From assembly GCA_947176565.1 (NCBI GenBank), contig CAMWRC010000068.1, forward strand, positions 1 through 6,515: 6,515 nt of DNA, read 5' to 3'. Origin of the DNA: an uncultured Ruminococcus sp. (GTDB taxonomy: Bacteria > Bacillota > Clostridia > Oscillospirales > Ruminococcaceae). The notes under the pieces are model-generated. The model saw only the letters and a program-made list of their open reading frames with translations. It had not been told where the DNA came from and did not search any database. Positions 4,818 to 6,515 of the stretch are shown one piece after another; the first letter of the stretch is position 1; every line of letters begins with the position of its first letter. The translations under genes and the position numbers were made by a program.

Positions 4818-6515
4818 TCAGCCGAATTTGACCATTTTCAGCTCATAAAGACTTAGACGTGTGCTGTCCTTGCCGCCCATTGAGAATACTATTTCTGCAT
4901 CTCCTGTAAGCGTTGATGTAATATCCTTTTCATAGAGCGATTTTGTTCCTGTTCCCGTGAAAACGTCCTCGAATATTACTTCTCCGGTTTTGCTGTCACG
5001 GATTTCAAACGGAATTTCATTTCCCTCAGATGTTTCAATCTGGAATGAGAGATGATACTTGCCGTCTTTTTTCAGTCCGATTCCCTTTGCGAATGACTGT
5101 ATGGATTTTATATCTGTTCCGCCGGTAACGGTTGTGATATGATATGACCTGTCCCAGTCGGAAAAATAGTCAGATACCATTGCGCCGTCTGCTGAAACTG
5201 TGCTGTATACAGATTCAGAAGCAACATCTATTCCTATCTGGTCTGATTCCATTCCAAGAGCCTGACATATCTTGTCGGCAAGAACATACGCGCTGTTCTG
5301 CTGTGTTTTCGGAGACGGGTGCCAGTCTGAACCCATTCCGTCATTTTGCGTATGAGTAGCTGACTGATAGCACATTATCCTGTCATAGCCGGAAGATTTT
5401 TTGAAACTGTCAACTGCTGATTCGATATACGGATACATTTCAGTACAGCCCATAGTTCCGACAGTGCATATTATATATGCATCGGGGTTCACTTCATGGA
5501 TATGTTCAAGAAATTCAGTGTATTTTTCAGCATATTCCGGACCTCTTGTTTCATAGTCCTTTGAAGCGTAGGTATTGTCGTTTGTTCCGAGATTTATCAC
5601 AATGACATCAGGCTGATACGAATCAAAATTCCATGGAACTTTATAGCTGCCGAGTTTTCCGACATAATCATAATAATCCGGAACAAGGCTTTCTGTTTCG
5701 ATGTCGCCGTCCTGACTATAGCCGGAAACTATTCCATGACCGCTGTAGCATACCGCGCTGTAATCTGCATCAAGCTGCTGTGCCGTAAGATATGCGTAGG
5801 ATTTCATGAAATTTTCCGTAGATGTCTTGAAGTTCTCATACTGGTCTTTTCCCTCAACGCCATATGCGCAGGTAATTGAATCGCCGATAAATTCAATCCG
5901 CAAATCTTTTTTTGCTGTTGGAGCGGCAGGTACAGGAGCATCTGAATTTACTTTCAGATTACTTACTCCAACAGCACCGTTATTGGCTTCTGAAAGATGA
6001 ATAATTTTTACAACTGCCGTGCGTGATGACGAACCGTTGAAAAGTTCAACAGTTTTTTCCTTTACGCCAAGAAGCTCGTCGAGTATTATTTCGCCGTCAA
6101 CTATAACTGCGTAGCGCGGACGGTATTTCTCATCGCTTTCGGTAAATCCGTCGCCGTTTATGGTGATTTCGGCTGATTTTCCTGTTACGCTGAATTCAAC
6201 AGCTGAACCGCTCTGGACAAGCCATGCAATATTATTTTCATTGTAAATATTTCTGCCGATATACCGCATATTCTTTTCGCTTGCCTCGATTGTCTGTTCG
6301 GAAAATTCTCCTGTTCCGGCGAACGTTTTTCGCATTGCGACGAGGTCGAATGCATCGACGATACCGTCCTCGTCAATGTCATGTCCGGCAGTTATTTCTG
6401 ATTCGCCAAGAAGTGCGCTGCTGAGACTTTTCAGGTCGTCTGCGGAATATTTTTTGACCGCAAAGGCTGTCAGTCCCGTTACGGTGGCTGCCGAAACTAC
6501 TGCTATTGCCGAAGT
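4818..6515 (-). CDS. Secreted dockerin-bearing CE2-like SGNH carbohydrate esterase (N-terminal end outside window)
   Basis: Probably a secreted deacetylase of xylan or other plant polysaccharide. The frame is open to the window edge, giving 565 visible residues; the ATG at 6335 is codon 61 and internal. In order (numbered from the edge): the end of a signal peptide with probable cleavage after TAFA (16-19); a dockerin-like module (about 23-67) with the loop D46-D48-D50-G51-D54-D57; a beta-sandwich like the CE2 N-terminal domain (about 82-188, starting RYIGRN); a Pro/Ala linker (190-203); an SGNH domain (about 206-421); and a C-terminal beta-rich module (about 427-565) resembling CBM4/9-type sandwiches. 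Catalytic blocks are GDS with Ser213, the YSGHG glycine G259, GTND with Asn312, and SDWHP with Asp397 and His399. It is the first visible gene of the minus-strand unit. CE2 is the best fit because of the two-domain layout; another SGNH esterase family and another substrate remain possible. Confidence 0.88.
   Translation of the reverse strand, partial: TSAIAVVSAATVTGLTAFAVKKYSADDLKSLSSALLGESEITAGHDIDEDGIVDAFDLVAMRKTFAGTGEFSEQTIEASEKNMRYIGRNIYNENNIAWLVQSGSAVEFSVTGKSAEITINGDGFTESDEKYRPRYAVIVDGEIILDELLGVKEKTVELFNGSSSRTAVVKIIHLSEANNGAVGVSNLKVNSDAPVPAAPTAKKDLRIEFIGDSITCAYGVEGKDQYENFKTSTENFMKSYAYLTAQQLDADYSAVCYSGHGIVSGYSQDGDIETESLVPDYYDYVGKLGSYKVPWNFDSYQPDVIVINLGTNDNTYASKDYETRGPEYAEKYTEFLEHIHEVNPDAYIICTVGTMGCTEMYPYIESAVDSFKKSSGYDRIMCYQSATHTQNDGMGSDWHPSPKTQQNSAYVLADKICQALGMESDQIGIDVASESVYSTVSADGAMVSDYFSDWDRSYHITTVTGGTDIKSIQSFAKGIGLKKDGKYHLSFQIETSEGNEIPFEIRDSKTGEVIFEDVFTGTGTKSLYEKDITSTLTGDAEIVFSMGGKDSTRLSLYELKMVKFG
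6345..6380 (-). other. Dockerin/EF-hand calcium-binding loop in the esterase
   Basis: The 12-residue loop DIDEDGIVDAFD has acidic residues at loop positions 1, 3, 5, 9 and 12 and Gly at 6, the pattern of a dockerin type I calcium site. It is followed by the LVAMRKTF helix. The preceding helix YSADDLKSLSSALLG matches the one that normally follows the first dockerin loop, but that first loop is absent: the helix directly follows the signal peptide. Cohesin binding is inferred from the family. Confidence 0.75.

Noticed and set aside
6333..6335. ATG as the esterase start
   Set aside because: It falls just after a dockerin calcium loop in an open frame that runs to the window edge, and no ribosome binding site precedes it.

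Overview
The window looks like chromosomal DNA of a plant-fibre-degrading Firmicute of the Ruminococcus / Oscillospiraceae type. The grounds are moderate GC with clostridial-looking protein sequences, strong GGAGG-type ribosome binding sites, and above all a secreted family-2-like carbohydrate esterase with a dockerin-type calcium loop of the Ruminococcus style (D-x-D-x-D-G followed by a V/A-F-D-L-x-x-M-R helix). The genus is an inference from protein character, not from a database match.

Layout. Positions 2-1972 (+) hold the C-terminal ~60% of carB, the large subunit of carbamoyl-phosphate synthase. It is followed 34 bp later by a complete Mrp/NBP35-type P-loop ATPase (2007-2828, +), an Fe-S cluster carrier. 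A GC-rich hairpin at 2853-2872, with an A-run on one side and a T-run on the other, ends this pair and the opposing unit. On the minus strand, read from the right edge, come a secreted modular esterase (4818 to beyond 6515, N-terminus cut by the window), a 193-residue membrane-anchored Glu/Thr/Pro-rich protein of unknown function (4197-4778, TTG start), a cytoplasmic cyclophilin (3712-4182) and endonuclease IV, nfo (2879-3712). Gaps are 39 bp, 14 bp and a 1-bp overlap, so these four are probably co-transcribed. A perfect TATAAT in the 39-bp gap could give the last three genes their own promoter. No stretch over 300 bp lacks a gene.

Most notable observations. (1) carB carries an exact in-frame 165-bp tandem duplication that repeats 55 residues, including the metal/ATP-binding Gln/Glu/Asn residues of the second ATP-grasp domain. 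This is either an assembly error or a very recent and probably damaging mutation. (2) The esterase begins with a signal peptide and a dockerin module whose first calcium loop is missing, followed by a CE2-like N-terminal beta-sandwich, an SGNH catalytic domain and a C-terminal beta-rich module: a likely cellulosome or cell-surface deacetylase. The only coding ATG visible near its N-terminus (6335) is internal, so an annotation starting there would lose the dockerin. (3) The 193-residue protein is an uncharacterised anchored linker-like protein with a repeated D-x-F-G motif. I found no mobile element, CRISPR array, RNA gene or evident new multi-gene system.
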